The notes beneath the pieces were generated by a model, which saw only the letters and a list, made by a program, of their open reading frames with translations, ran no database searches and was not told the origin of the DNA. Both the position numbers and the translations under genes were made by a program. This document shows positions 1 to 13,300 of a stretch of 64,000 nt of DNA, in pieces (position 1 is the first letter of the stretch; every line of letters starts with the position of its first letter). The stretch comes from Babylonia areolata. Its lineage: Eukaryota > Mollusca > Gastropoda > Neogastropoda > Buccinidae. The DNA lies in the NCBI RefSeq assembly GCF_041734735.1, contig NC_134896.1, positions 53,305,394-53,369,393 on the forward strand. The letters run 5' to 3'.

Positions 1-1290
1 CATTTCTATCAAGCTTTTGCTATTTTGCCAAATAATGATCTTGACCACTGACCTCTCACCATGCGTTGCACAATATCATAAAAGGAATGAAAAAAAACAA
101 ACCTACATTCCTATCAAGTTTGGTTCCAGTGTCACTTGAGAAAATGTCAATGTCAAAGTTTACCACACACACACACACACACACCTTGGATCGTTACACA
201 GACTCACTTTGTCCACACACGTGAGTCAAGAAATGATATGCCAATCACAGGTATACTAGTAAGGAAGTGGTGATGAAGCATTTGCAATTAAATACAGGTA
301 CCAGCTGTCATAATTTTCACACTTACTGTGCTTATTTTTTCCCCAAAGGGCTGTCTCTTTTTATCCCCCCACCCTCCACACACCCCCCCCCCAATATCAC
401 CTTCATGGAAAGACATTCAACTGAAGTCTACCACACACTCACAAATCTGAAAGACATTCTTGCAACTGAGTGCTGCATCAAAACATATAATTTAGTGAGG
501 ATATACAATATGAGGTCATGTGCAAAATAGAGATGATAAATAATTATGATCATTATTTATTTTTCATTCATTCACGCGTTAGGGTTATGCTGCTGTCAGG
601 AATCTGCCTAGCAGTTGTGTTGCAGCATATGGATTTGTCCCAAAGCAGTGATGCCTTTAGTCAAGAAATTGAAACTTCATTTCCTGCTTTCCCATATGGT
701 ATATATAATTTTTTCTTCTGTTGTAATGAAATCAACAAAACTGAAGAAGCAGATGTAATAATGAACTGGGTAAAGTCCAATTTTAGCATCCTAAATTATT
801 GCACCTATTTTAACCAGCAATTTTTGTGCATGTATGAAACGATATTACCATCAGTTGATGTTGTAACCCATTTTCATTTTGACTTTTACTTTATAAGCTA
901 TTTTACTCTATTTTGCTGCGGATTCGGTCACTAAACTGACGTGCCACCGTCTTGCTTTTTCCGTTTTTCGTCCCACAAACATGGAAATGTAAACATTCAA
1001 TAGGTGCAATAATTTATTATGCTAAAATAGGTCATTCGGGAGACCTTCAGCATGAGCATCGGCTGCTCGAGCACTAAATTTATTTGCAAAATTTGCAGAA
1101 AACAAGCACACATTCGTTGTGACAAAATTATCCATATTGTAATCACCTTAATCCAAACAGCAATTGATTTTGCAAGTTTTGCGGGAGACGATCACGTACA
1201 AAGAAATCAATATCAAACTGGGCACGGGGAAATCCGGAAGAAATTGTCGTCAAATCACCAAATGAACACTTGACATTGTAGATCAAAAGA
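1..1290. other. Upstream intergenic DNA, no gene seen
   Basis: AT-rich DNA with a short CA microsatellite near 165-185 and no long open frame. About 585-690 resembles fragments of a dispersed tRNA-type SINE that also occur near 4770-4890, 48650-48705, 52650-52735 and 56335-56420; shared words are 'ctgctgtcagg', 'cctagcagttgtg' and 'tgatg' followed by a 'cctta/ccttg' stretch. Nothing else is recognised. Confidence 0.5.
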
Positions 1291-1548
1291 CCTGTTCCAG
1301 TCTGAACTCGCATCCGCCATTTGTTGCTACCAACGCGCTCTTGCAGCAACGAGTTACCTCCCTTCAATTAAAGGAAAGGGGATTCCTCGGAATTTCTTTT
1401 GCATCACTCGCCCAATGACTATGGGCCACGAGAGGAATTCATAGCTATTTTTATCTTGTGTCCTATTTCTGACGTAAACAGAGTTGAACGCCATCTTGCT
1501 TTCAATCCAACCAACTCCACGTCTGCTAGCAGAAGGAAAGCTGTCAAA
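1291..1548 (+). promoter_or_regulatory. SYVN1: SYVN1 promoter and 5' UTR region
   Basis: This stretch lies directly before the SYVN1 ATG. It holds a perfect ER-stress element at 1412-1430, a TGACGTAA CRE/UPRE-like word at 1470-1477, and a CCATCTT (YY1-type, AAGATGG on the other strand) word at 1491-1497. There is no clear TATA box. The transcription start cannot be placed from sequence; the YY1-type word suggests a start near 1480-1500, which is inference. Confidence 0.6.
1412..1430 (+). promoter_or_regulatory. ER stress response element (ERSE)
   Basis: CCAAT at 1412-1416, exactly nine bases, then CCACG at 1426-1430. This is the canonical CCAAT-N9-CCACG element bound by NF-Y with ATF6 or XBP1 in animals. 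It sits 119 bases before the ATG of an ERAD ligase whose mammalian orthologue is induced by the unfolded protein response, so position and gene function agree. Binding itself is inferred. Confidence 0.8.
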
Positions 1549-1677
1549 ATGCGTTCCCTTGTGATTTCAGGAATTAGCTTTGCCATGACGGCTGGGGTCA
1601 TCGCAAATGCTTATTACCAGAAGAAGCAGTTTTATCCATCTGTAGTGTACATCACAAAATCAAACCCAAGCATGGCG
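1549..1677 (+). CDS. SYVN1: SYVN1 coding exon 1
   Basis: Residues 1-43, starting MRSLVISGISF and ending SNPSMA. This is the first membrane helix and the QFYPSVVYITKS motif, colinear with the human N terminus. The ATG context is aaaATGc. The donor is GCG|GTGAGT, phase 0. An in-frame upstream extension exists but has no homology, so this ATG is chosen. Confidence 0.95.
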
Positions 1678-4600
1678 GTGAGTTTGCACAGTTGTGAATT
1701 TCGTCAAGCCGGTGGCAAGTGTGTTATCAGCGTGTTTGACAAATGTCTCACATATCATCCTTCAGTTTTACTTCGAGTGCATTATCGATAACGAAACAGT
1801 CATTGCCTTTATCAGCTTGTTTGTCTCTGAAGATTTCAATGCATTTGCAGATTTGGTGGTCGCCACTCGCACCATTTTATGACATGACCAAAATTAACTT
1901 TGCATTGGGCAGCATCAAATTTTATCGAGGTTCAGCGTCTTACTGAGTTTGATGTTGCCTCATAGATTTCAAATCGCTAATTATTGTGTTGTGGGCTCAT
2001 TTGGATAGGTGTCAATGTGTTGCATGCAAGATGTTGGAGGGGACAACTCACAGTATTACTAGGCTGTATCTATAGAAGTCCTAATAAGAATTCAGAAGCT
2101 AATGATGAAAAAAATGTTTGATCTATTAAAATCTGATACAATGTTAAAATTTGATAAAGTATTGATTATGGGTGATTTTAATTACCCCATTGTCAGATGG
2201 GATGGAAAGTGGTCAGGGGAGAAAGGTGAGCAAATTGTAGAAAAAATCAATGATGCATTCTAAATACAGAAACTGAAAGTGAGCAAACCAACAAGGAGGA
2301 GACCAGAACAGAACCCAACTTTAGATGACTGGATATTAGTGAATGAGGATAATCTTATTTCAGACATTATACACCATGACCCAGTTGGAAAAAGTGACCA
2401 TGATGTATTGTCATTTGAACTATATGTGTTAACAAATCACAACATGAAACCAAAGGCAAGATATACTTTCAATCTAAACAAAGGAAATTATAACCAACTG
2501 AGAAATATTATAAGTAACCACGACTGGACAGTTATGGACCAAATGAATGTAGAAGAAAGCTGGAACCACCTCAAAGAAGTACTAACAACAGGTATGGAAG
2601 AGTGTACATGTATTCCAAAAGTAAAAACAGGTTCAGTTAAAAATATAAAGCCAATATGGATGGATGGAAAAGCATTTAAAACAATAAAAAAAGAAACATA
2701 AGATGTTCAAAAGATACTTGTGCACCAAAACAGGACGGGATTATCTAAGATATATTAAAATAAGGAATTTGTGCAACAGATTAATTAAGAGAAACCATAA
2801 AATTCATGAAAGGGAAATAGGTAAAGAAAGTAACAATAGCCCCCCAAAGTTCTGGAAATATGTTAAAGAAAAGATGAAAATAAACACTGGAATAGGTATA
2901 TTAAAAAGGAAAGATGGAAGTTTGGTAGATAATGATAAAGAAAAGGCAGAAACATTAAATGAATTTTTCTCTTGTGTTTTTACACACGAGGACGCAAGTA
3001 GTGTTACTGTCTTACCAGAGTGTACCTGGTCTGATGGTGTATCTGTATGTGATGTACGGGTAACTACACACGCAGTCCTGAACAAATTGAAAGAGTTAAA
3101 CCCTAACAAGTCTCAAGGTCCCGATCTTATTTCACCACGAGGGTTGAAAGAAGTAAGCGAAGAGATAGCAAGTCCACTATGTAATGTATTTAATTAATCC
3201 TTAGAAACAGGCACTTTGCCTGGAGATTGGAAGACTGCAGAGGTCACAGCTATATTCAAAAAAGGTTCCAAAACAGATCCAGGTAATTACAGTCCAGTGA
3301 GCTTGACTTGCATTGCTTGTAAGATTTTGGAGAGCTTTATAAGAGATGTGGTAGTTGCTCTTTTTTACTGAAAATGATTTTATGCTAAATGCCAATATGG
3401 ATTCAGGAAAAAATAGATCATGTGTCACACAATTATTAGAAGTAATCGACAACCTAACAGAACTGATAGATAATGGGGAGCCAGTTGATATAGTGTACTT
3501 GGACTTTAGAAAGGCATTTGATTCTGTCCCTCATGAAAGGCTGCCAACTAAACTAAAAGCATATGGAGTGACTGGTAATATTCTAAATTGGATCAGAAGT
3601 TTTCTTAAAGGAAGGTCACAATTAGTGAGAGTGGGAGAAGAGAGATCCAAGAAATCTGGGTAGTATTCTAGGGTCCGTATTATTCACTGTGTTCATCAAT
3701 GATTTACCGGACATGACTTAAATCACATGCAAAATAAATGCAGACGACACAAAAATACATGATAAGGCAACAAACAGCACAAAGATCCAACAGGACATAA
3801 ACAAGCTACAAGTATGGTTAGATGAATAGAACCTTTACTTTAATGTAGTGAAATGTAAGGTGATGCACATTGGCAAAAAGAATGAACAGTTTGAATATAC
3901 CGTGATTGTGAATGATGAAATGAAGAAATTAAAATACATGTGATGAAGAAAAAGATCTGGGAGTTACCTTTGATAAAGACTTATCCTTTGATAAAGACTT
4001 ATCCTTTGATCCTCACATCCAGAGAGTTGTGAACAAAGCAAATCAGATAATGGGACTCATCAGGAGAATTTTTACCTATCTAGAAAAGGAGAAATTTACC
4101 AAGTTATATAAAGCATTTGTTAGGCCCCATCTTGCATACACTAATGTGATTTGGAGTCCTCATCTCAAGAGACAGTCAAAAATGCTAGAAAATGTACAAA
4201 GACGAGCTACTAAAATCCTGAGAGAGTGCAAAAACTTAAACTATCCAGAAAGATTACATAATCTCCAGTTACACTCACTAAAAGGAGGGAGGATCAGAGG
4301 AGACCTAGTTAAAATTTTAAAAATATTCCATAATTATGATGATATGAATGTGCATGAAAAAATTCTCAGAAGTTGATTACACTAGAAATAATGAAGGCAA
4401 GATTTTTATCAGGCATTGCTATACAAACAAACGGAAGATTAGTTTTGCTTTCAGAATTGCTAATTTTTGGAATACGCTGCCCACTAACACAAAATATGAC
4501 CAAAAAAACTCCTAGATGAAGACTCTAAATTGAAAGACCTTTTCTTTAGTGTAGATTGAATATAATTTTATTTTATAAAATAGGCATGCAGTGAGACCAA

Positions 4601-7600
4601 AACAAAATTGACAAATAATGAGGGGACACAAATAGGCCGCGAGGCCTAAGGCCAAAAAAGCCAGTCCCTACTACTACTACCAAGTCTAAAGATATGAAGT
4701 TCTGAGCCAAACCTTTTGACAGAACTTCAAAATTTGCAGTCACTTACAAATAAGTTTCATAATAGGATATCAGTTTTAGTTTCAGTTCCCCAAGGAGGCA
4801 TCACTGCATTCCGACAATTCACATACACAACAACACATCTAATAGGCAGATGCATGACCAGCAGCATAGCCCAAAGTGCTAAGGCCTCGAAAGCATGCAT
4901 ATATGTGTGTACCTCCTTCTTCTTCCTCGTTCGCCTCCCGTTAGATGAGCAGCCCGGTGTCCTCGATGAAGGCTGCCATCCGTCGCAGCTCCTCCAGGGT
5001 GCCGTAAAGTGTGTACCTATCAGAGTGGATTTATTCTACAGAATTTTGCTAGAGGACAACCCTTTTATTGCCGTGGGTTCTTTTTCAGTGAGCCAAGTGT
5101 GTGCCACACACAGAAGCTTGGCTTTTCATATCCGAATGACTAGATGCTCATTTTGATTATTCCAGTCAAACTTGGGAGAAAAGACGAGAGTGGGAATCGA
5201 ACTCAGTCTCTCACAGACACCACATTGGCAGATGAGTGTCGTAGCCATTCTGCCACCTGTTCCCTTGTAAGGATACGAGCAATTAGATAATTGAAAATTA
5301 AAGCTCAGACCTCAAATCAAATCTTATGCTGACAAAGCAACCTTTTATCAGAATATGAATTTGATATAATAATTATTATGTCCAGTTGATTTAATGAGAA
5401 AAAGGTGCACATGTGTCTGTCTGTTTATTTATCCCATAAATTTGTGTGTGCCCAAAGAGTGCAGTATTTCACATTCATTTTATACAGTTGTATAGTCTTT
5501 TACATAATACATTAGATTGTCTGTGATATCTGTGATGACAAAGTTAAACTATCCGGGTATGTGACCCCCCCCCCCAAAAAAAAAAACCCCCACAAAAACA
5601 ACAACTTTGGCAGATAAATAGTAATAGTTCTTTAAAAAAAAAAAAAAAAGCCAGAAGAAATAATAAGAAAACAGAAAACTTTAATTTTATTGTGTATATA
5701 TATGTTATATTTTATTTTATTTTCATTTCTAAAATACAAAATGATTATCTGCTAGAGTTATTGTTCATTGTTAAGTTAAAAAGAAAGACTTGCATCCAAA
5801 ACCTCACCAAATTATATAAAGTGTACTTAATTACAATAGTATATTACTTCAGTTATAATGTGCTGCTGTTTTTTACTTACAAAGAAAGAGAGAGAGAAAA
5901 AAAAAACACACCTAAAGATATGAAGGAAGAGAGACAGAGTTCTATACTTCTGAAATATTAAGAACAAAACGGAAATATATTTTCACCATGGATTGAGAAA
6001 TGATTTTTGATATTTGTATTTGTATTTCTTTTTATCACAACAGATTTCTCTGTGAGAAATTAGGGCTGCTCTCCCCAGGGAGAGTGTGCCGCTACACTAC
6101 AGCGCCACCCATTTTTTTGTATTTTTTCCTGCGTGCAGTTTGATTTGTTTTTCCTATCGAAGTGGATTTTTCTACAGAATTTTGCCAGGAACAACCCTTT
6201 TGTTGCTTTGGGTTCTTTTACGTGTGCTAAGTGCATGCTGCACACGGGACCTCGGTTTATCGTCTCATCTGAATGACTAGCAAAGTAGCATCCAGACCAC
6301 CACTCAGGTCTTGTGGAGGGGGAGAAAATATTGGCGGCTGAGCCATGATTCAAACCAGTGCGTTCAGATTCTCTCGCTTCCTAGGTGGACGCGTTACCTC
6401 TAGGCCATCACTCCATATGTCAATCATGAGGATAATTTGGTATCAGTTTATCATTATGTTATGGTATCTCACCAAAAAGAAGCTCTGATTGATTACAGTG
6501 CATTTTACCTCTCATTTAGTATCATTTATACAGATTTGTTCAAGTTTCTTATCATGATAACATTTTAATTACACTTGCATTTGAACAGTACATAATACTA
6601 ACACAACACAATGGAGATTTCATTGATTCCCAACAACATGCTACATACTGTATTGCTCATCTTGCATGATAAGTTGTGAGGAATATTTTGGTTTGTAAAT
6701 CACCAAATGTTACAAAATATTAATGGAAAAAAGATATGTTGATTTACATGTGTGAAAATGATTTAAAGCTAATTTGTTGGTTTGCAGGTCATTTACCTTC
6801 AGGCATTTGTGTTTGTTATCCTGATGGGAAAGCTTCTGAGAAAAATATTCTTTGGCCAACTCAGGGCGGCTGAAATGGAGGTAAGTTTTTGCTGCTCTAT
6901 CTCCCCCCTTATCCCCCTCCTGCTGACAGTATTGAAGTGTAATAAAATAATTGTTTTTATGAATTTCAAAATGAAAGACAAATTTAAAAAAAAAAAAAAG
7001 GTCAATAATAGTTGAGCATGGAATTTTTGAAATTTTTATTTATTTATTTTTCTGTTCATGAAGATCTGTGTTGGAACTTGGATGACTGTGAGTTGAAGTG
7101 TGTTTTGGAGGAACAGCTCTCACATTGATCATTTTGATTTGTTACTTTTTGTGATATTTGCTCTCATTTAATCATTTTACTTTATCACCTTTTGTATGAG
7201 CCCTGCTACTTTCTTCCTCTCTGACCTTCAAGTTTCTGAATGGGGATTCATGTAAGAAATTGTGTTAAAAAAAAATGCATAGATCATTAAGAATAAACTT
7301 TTAAGGTAAACATTTCTTCTTTTTAACTTTTTTTTTTCATAACCTTTTTCACTTTTCCTCATTTTTGAGTGACATTTTGCAGACTGGAAGCTGTTGTCAG
7401 AATACTAATGTATTCCTCATATTGCAAATCACCACAGTGATATAGAAGATTAGAATTTATTGCAGTGATTTTAATTGCATATCAGTTCAAAACTGAGAAA
7501 TTGAATCATGTATTTAAAGGTATCCTGAGTTGTACAAGTTTGTACAGTTGGAAGTTGGTGAACATGAGCTGTGTAATGGGCGGAAATGTGGTGGTTTATC

Positions 7601-10193
7601 ATCATTATGAAATACATTATTTAATTACGGCATAGGTTTGTAGTTGGAAATCATTGAACTTGACATGATAATGCACTCATTGTGATAATGTGAAGGGAAT
7701 TTTCTGGCATATCATTATGATTGCTGCAGTGACTCCTAACAGCTACAAGTATCAGGATCAGTATGTCCAGCAGTGTCTACAGAGCTAGAGATTTCCAGAT
7801 AATGTTCAGTTGTCCTGGTGATGAGTAGATAGCAAAAAACTACTTGTCCTCTTGAATTTCTACTTGCCCTCCTGAGTGAAAGAGATGGTTGATAAAAGTG
7901 AATACAGGAAGTGCAGTGGCAAGTCAGCAGGGATAACTAATGATGCAGTGTGTATTTTACAAATGTGGATGTGATTGTTTGGAACTCACAGTAAGATTAA
8001 GAAAAATGGAAACAGTCCCACAGAGAGAAGGAGAAATGTAATAGATCTGTCGTTTCCCCACTGACACTTTCTTTATTGAACACACCTTGCTTCAGTGAGA
8101 CTGCAGTGTGCTAGTGTTTTGTTCTGGAAATAAAAAAAAGTTTGGGGAGGGGAGAGAGGTGTTATAAGTGAAAAGGGAAGGACTTCAAGGAGGGAACTGC
8201 AGTGGTCTGCACTGAAGCTGACAGCTCGCCCACCCTTTCACTGACACCGTCAACAATTGGTTGTCCAGTATACAGGTGGAGAGAGCATTCCACTGAAATG
8301 CCAGGTTTAGTTGTCGTGGACGGTTGGATGGGTGGGTATTTTGAGCCGTGGGCTGGGTTGCATGAGTTGTCTTGGCGTTGCTAAGTTTGAGAATGTTCTG
8401 AAGTATACACTGTGCTAACACAATCGACAAGGAAAATTTAAAAATTAAAAGTATATAACGCTGAGCACTAAGATTGCTCACACATCCAAGCTCTGGTCTG
8501 CCCAGACCTATATATATTTGTCACTCATTTGGGTGGTGCTTGCTCTGTAGCGACATGCTCTCCATGGGGATAGCAGTCTGAATTTCAGCCAGAGAAATCT
8601 GTCATGACAAAAGAGTAATACAATACAATACAGTACAATACACTATACAGTAAAGTACAACACAACACAACACAATACAATACATTTGAATACAATTTAC
8701 TGAGATACAATACAATACAATGAGATACAATGCAATACAATAGACGAATGAATAGAACACAACACAATACAACACAGCATGATAGACTGCACTGTGTCTG
8801 TTTGCAGCATCTGATAGAGAGGTCGTGGTACGCGGTGACGGAGACGTGTCTGGCCTTTACAGTGTTTCGGGACGACTTCAGTCCTCGCTTTGTGGCCCTC
8901 TTCACTCTGCTCCTCTTCCTCAAGTGCTTCCACTGGTTGGCTGAAGACAGGGTGGACTTTGTAAGTTGGCTGTTGTTGTTTTTTTTTCGGGTGGGGGGGG
9001 GGTGTGTGTTCATAGTATTCTGTTTGAAACTGTTACAGTACAACTACAAATGAATGAATTAACAGGACCACAAGAAAGTCTTGTATTGAGTCCTGTTATC
9101 ATGTACATGTTGTTGTTGTTGGTTTTCTTTTGGTGGTGGGTGGGGGGGGAGATTCTATTTGAAACTGTTTCAGTACAAATAAATGAATTTGACAGGACAA
9201 CAAGAAAGTCTTGTATTAAGTCCTGTTGTTGTGTACATGCATGCAAACACTAAATATGTGACACATGTCTCTGCATGTAGAACTTTTAATTAACATTGTT
9301 GCATGGATTGTTTATTTGTTTTGTTTAGGTAACTGCCCTTCTGCTTCTGGTATTGCTGTTACTGCAGCTGCTGTTAATGTTATATTACTTCCATTATAAC
9401 TGCTGTTTATTGCTGCTAGATTAAAAGTAACTGTTGTATGTGTGGTTGATAAAGTTACATGTTTTTGGGTGGGCTGGGGTGGAGTATTGCCACAGTTTTG
9501 ACGGCATGAACTTGATTTCTGTGTGTACCAATATTTTCATAGGCTTATTTCAACAAACACATGCATGCCATGCAAATCTTGAGGAAAAAAAGAAGAAAAA
9601 AAAGTTTTGACACAACCGTGATCAGAGGCTGACCTTCACAGATTTGGTACATTTTCCATATCAGATGATGATTATGCTTACTCAAGTTACTGTTGAGTGA
9701 ATTTCTGGCATCATGAAGTGTATTAAACTTTGAAAAAAATACAACCTACACAACAACAACAAGAACAACAACTACAAGAAGAAGAAGAACAACAAAAAAT
9801 CCTGTTAGTTGGTTGGACAAATTGATTGACATTCTTCACCAGCTGCAATGTTTTTAAGATGGTGCCCCCAGTAATCTTCACAAGTCAAAACTGTCATGCA
9901 GAAGAGTCAAAGCCGAGAGATGTTGTTTATGTTACTGGTTTGATCTGAGAGATGTGACTAATGTTTGCAGTTTTAAAGTATCAAGCTTTGTAAAGACCCA
10001 TACAGAAAACCCCCCAGAATATTTGCATTCACTAACTCAGATACACCTTTTGTCTTCTAGATGGAAAGGAGTCCAGTGATCTCCATTCTGTTTCACATGC
10101 GAGTGCTCTGTGAGTATTGTTTATTTCCTGTGATGATGTTAATGCTTGATTTAGGTAGATAATATTTGCCAAACTGGTATGACTAAATGTGCA

Positions 10194-10226
<33 letters not shown>

Positions 10227-10323
10227 GGTGAGTGTGTGTGTGTGTGTGTTGAAAACTTTCTTTCCTGACATTTTCAATAAATCACAGAGAATGTTTCAGT
10301 AAAATATAATTTTTGTCAGGATT

Positions 10324-10369
<46 letters not shown>

Positions 10370-13300
10370 GGGGGGGAGACTTTTCCAGACATTTCCAATA
10401 AATCACAGAGAATGTTTCAGTGAAATGTAATTTTTGTCATGATTTGTTGTTCATTATGGAATGTACAAAACAAAAGAATTACAGAAGAAGAAAGGCTACT
10501 AAAAACAACTCGGTTCAGAACAGTCAAGAAAAAAGAAGTTCAGGCAAGTAATTTTCATTTTGAGTCTTACTTTACATGGCTGGGATAAGTGAGTGAGAAC
10601 ATGAGCAGCTTATGAATTTTAAAATTTCTCTTTCCTCCACTCCCCTCTCTCTCTCTCTACCCACACCCCCTCTCTCCTCCCCTCCCCACCCCACCCTTCC
10701 CACCCACCCCAAGTCTCTTGCTGTAGGGTGTCCATGCAACGACCCGTGTGCAGGAGACTAGAGGTGTGTTGAGCGGATATTGAATTTTGGCAATCTGTCG
10801 CTTGTCCCTAAGCATGTATTGAGCTTGCACTTCCTGATGGTGTCTGTGCAGGATAAGGGGGGTGGGTGGGGGAGTCAGGGGGGGGGGAGGGGTGGAGGAC
10901 AGCTGTTACACCTTTATTGCTTGTCAGGGTGCGGTAGTGCATGAGATGGGAAAGGGCTGCAGACTGACATTCATGAGTCTGTGGTCAATGTAATCACCTT
11001 GTTCTGTGGCCTGTTTATCGAGTGTGCATGCTTGTGTGTAAGAAAATGAATTGAAAAACGAAAGAAAACTTTTTAGGCTTACGTTTACTACAATCAGTTT
11101 TCATCAAAGTTGGTTTTCTGGCAAGCCATGGTGAGAGAGTGTTCTCAAATTGAACTGGTCAAGATCAAGGTCACAACCTAGCATAAAGGAAAAATTATGT
11201 CTGTGCTTGATTCTACTTTAGTTTATTATGGGACTCAGTCATGTGATTATTTCCATTTGGTTGTGTTGAGCAAGCTGTTTGTGTATTGAGCAAGTACATT
11301 GTTCCTGAGACATATAATTTTTTTTTTGGGGGGGGGGTATAGTTGTCATATCTGTTCTGTTCCTTCTTTCTTTCAGATGTGTGTGTTAGATTTATAATGA
11401 ATAGACATAATAACAAAACATTACAGAACCCCCCCCCCCCCCCCCCCCGAGATTTCTAATGAATAGACATAACAACAAAACATTGCAGAAAAAAACACAG
11501 CTTGTAGGTATGTGTACTGGAGAGATCAGTGGCATCATTTGTGGATTTCTTCTTCTTCTTCTTCTGCGTTCACTCGTATGCACACGAGTGGGCTTTTACG
11601 TGTATGACCCCGCCATGTAGGCAGCCATACTCCGTTTTCGGGGGTGTGCATGCTGGATATGTTCTTGTTTCCATAACCCACCAAACGCTGACATGGATTA
11701 CAGGATTTTTAACGTGCGTATTTGATCTTCTGCTTGCATATACACACGAAGGGGGTTCAGGCACTAGCAGGTCTGCACATATGTTGACCTGGGAGATCGT
11801 AAAAAATCTCCACCCTTTACCCACCAGGCGCCTGTCACCGTGATTCAAACCCGGGACCCTCAGATTGACAGTCCAACGCTTTAACCACTCGGCTATTGCG
11901 CCCGTCATTTGTGGATTTGATTTTCAGCCTTGCTCACCTTCCTGGGTATGCTGGACATGTACTTTGTGAACCACGCCTACTACTCCACCCTGGTGAAAGG
12001 ACCCACGGTGCAGCTGGTCTTTGGCTTTGAGGTCAGTGTGTAACTGGGTCATCGTACATAGTCGTTGTGGTCAGTAGGTAACCAGGAGCCAGCTGCATTG
12101 CAAGGTTCTGACTTTCTGACAGTTACACGTGACTAAATGCCTACGTTGACCAAACTACGCCGTTGGTCAGTTCCATGCTACACACAGTAGCAGGTTATGA
12201 CAGTACTAGGCTCTTCCATCCGAGTAATGCAACTAGCTCCAGGTGGTTAAAGAAAGTCTCTGAGGTCAGTAAGTAACCAGGTGATCATAGAAAGTCTTTG
12301 AGGTAAATAACTAACCAGGTAATCATGGTAAGGCTTTGAGGTCAGTAAGTAATGAGGTGATTATAGAAAGTCTTTGAGGTCAGTAAGTAACCAGGTGATC
12401 ATAACTAGTCTTTCAGGTTAATAACTAACCAGGTGATTATAGAAAGTCTTTGAGGTCAGTAAGTAACCAGGTGATTATAGAAAGGCTTTGAGGTCAGTAA
12501 GTAACCAGGTGATCATAGAAAGGCTTTGAGGTCAGTAAGTAACCAGGTTATTATAGAAAGTCTTTGAGGTTAGTAAGTAACCAGGTGATTATAGAAAGTC
12601 TTTGAGGTCAGTAAGTAACCAGGTGATCATAGAAAGTCTTTGAGGTCAGTAAGTAACCAGGTGATCATAGAAAGGCTTTGAGGTCAGTAAGTAACCAGGT
12701 GATCATAGAAAGGCTTTGAGGTCAGTAAGTAACCAGGTTATTATAGAAAGTCTTTGAGGTTAGTAAGTAACCAGGTTATTATAGAAAGTCTTTGAGGTCA
12801 GTAAGTAACCAGGTGATCATAGAGAGTCTTTGAGGTTAGTAAGTAACCAGGTTATTATAGAAAGTCTTTGAGGTTAGTAAGTAACCAGGTGATTATAGAA
12901 AGTCTTTGAGGTTAGTAAGTAACCAGGTGATTATAGAAAGTCTTTGAGGTTAGTAAGTAACCAGGTGATTATAGAAAGTCTTTGAGGTTAGTAAGTAACC
13001 AGGTGATCATAAATAGTCTTTGAGGTAAATAACTAACCAGGTGATCATAGAAAGGCTTTGAGGTCAGTAAGTAACCAGGTGATTATAGAAAGTCTTTGAG
13101 GTTAGTAAGTAACCAGGTGATCATAAGTAGTCTTTGAGGTAAATAACTAACTAGGTGATTATAGAAAGTCTTTGAGGTCAGTTTCCAGGTGATCATAAAT
13201 AGTCTTTGAGGTAAATAACTAACCAGGTGAGTATAGAAAGGCTTTGAGGTCAGTAAGTAACCAGGTGATCATAGAAAGTCTTTGAGGTCAGTAAGTAACC

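Larger units (their letters stand above)
1678..6787 (+). other. SYVN1: SYVN1 intron 1, contents
   Basis: A 5.1-kb intron. It contains a LINE at about 2035-4680, a tRNA-type SINE fragment near 4766-4890 (reverse), and two reverse SINE B copies at 5018-5263 and 6010-6415. The rest is AT-rich with poly-A/C runs near 5565-5650. No further gene is seen. Confidence 0.8.

Noticed and set aside
8585-9043. Cys/Ile/Val/Leu-rich reverse open frame
   Set aside because: It is a reading of the AATAC-type SINE tail and of antisense exon 3.
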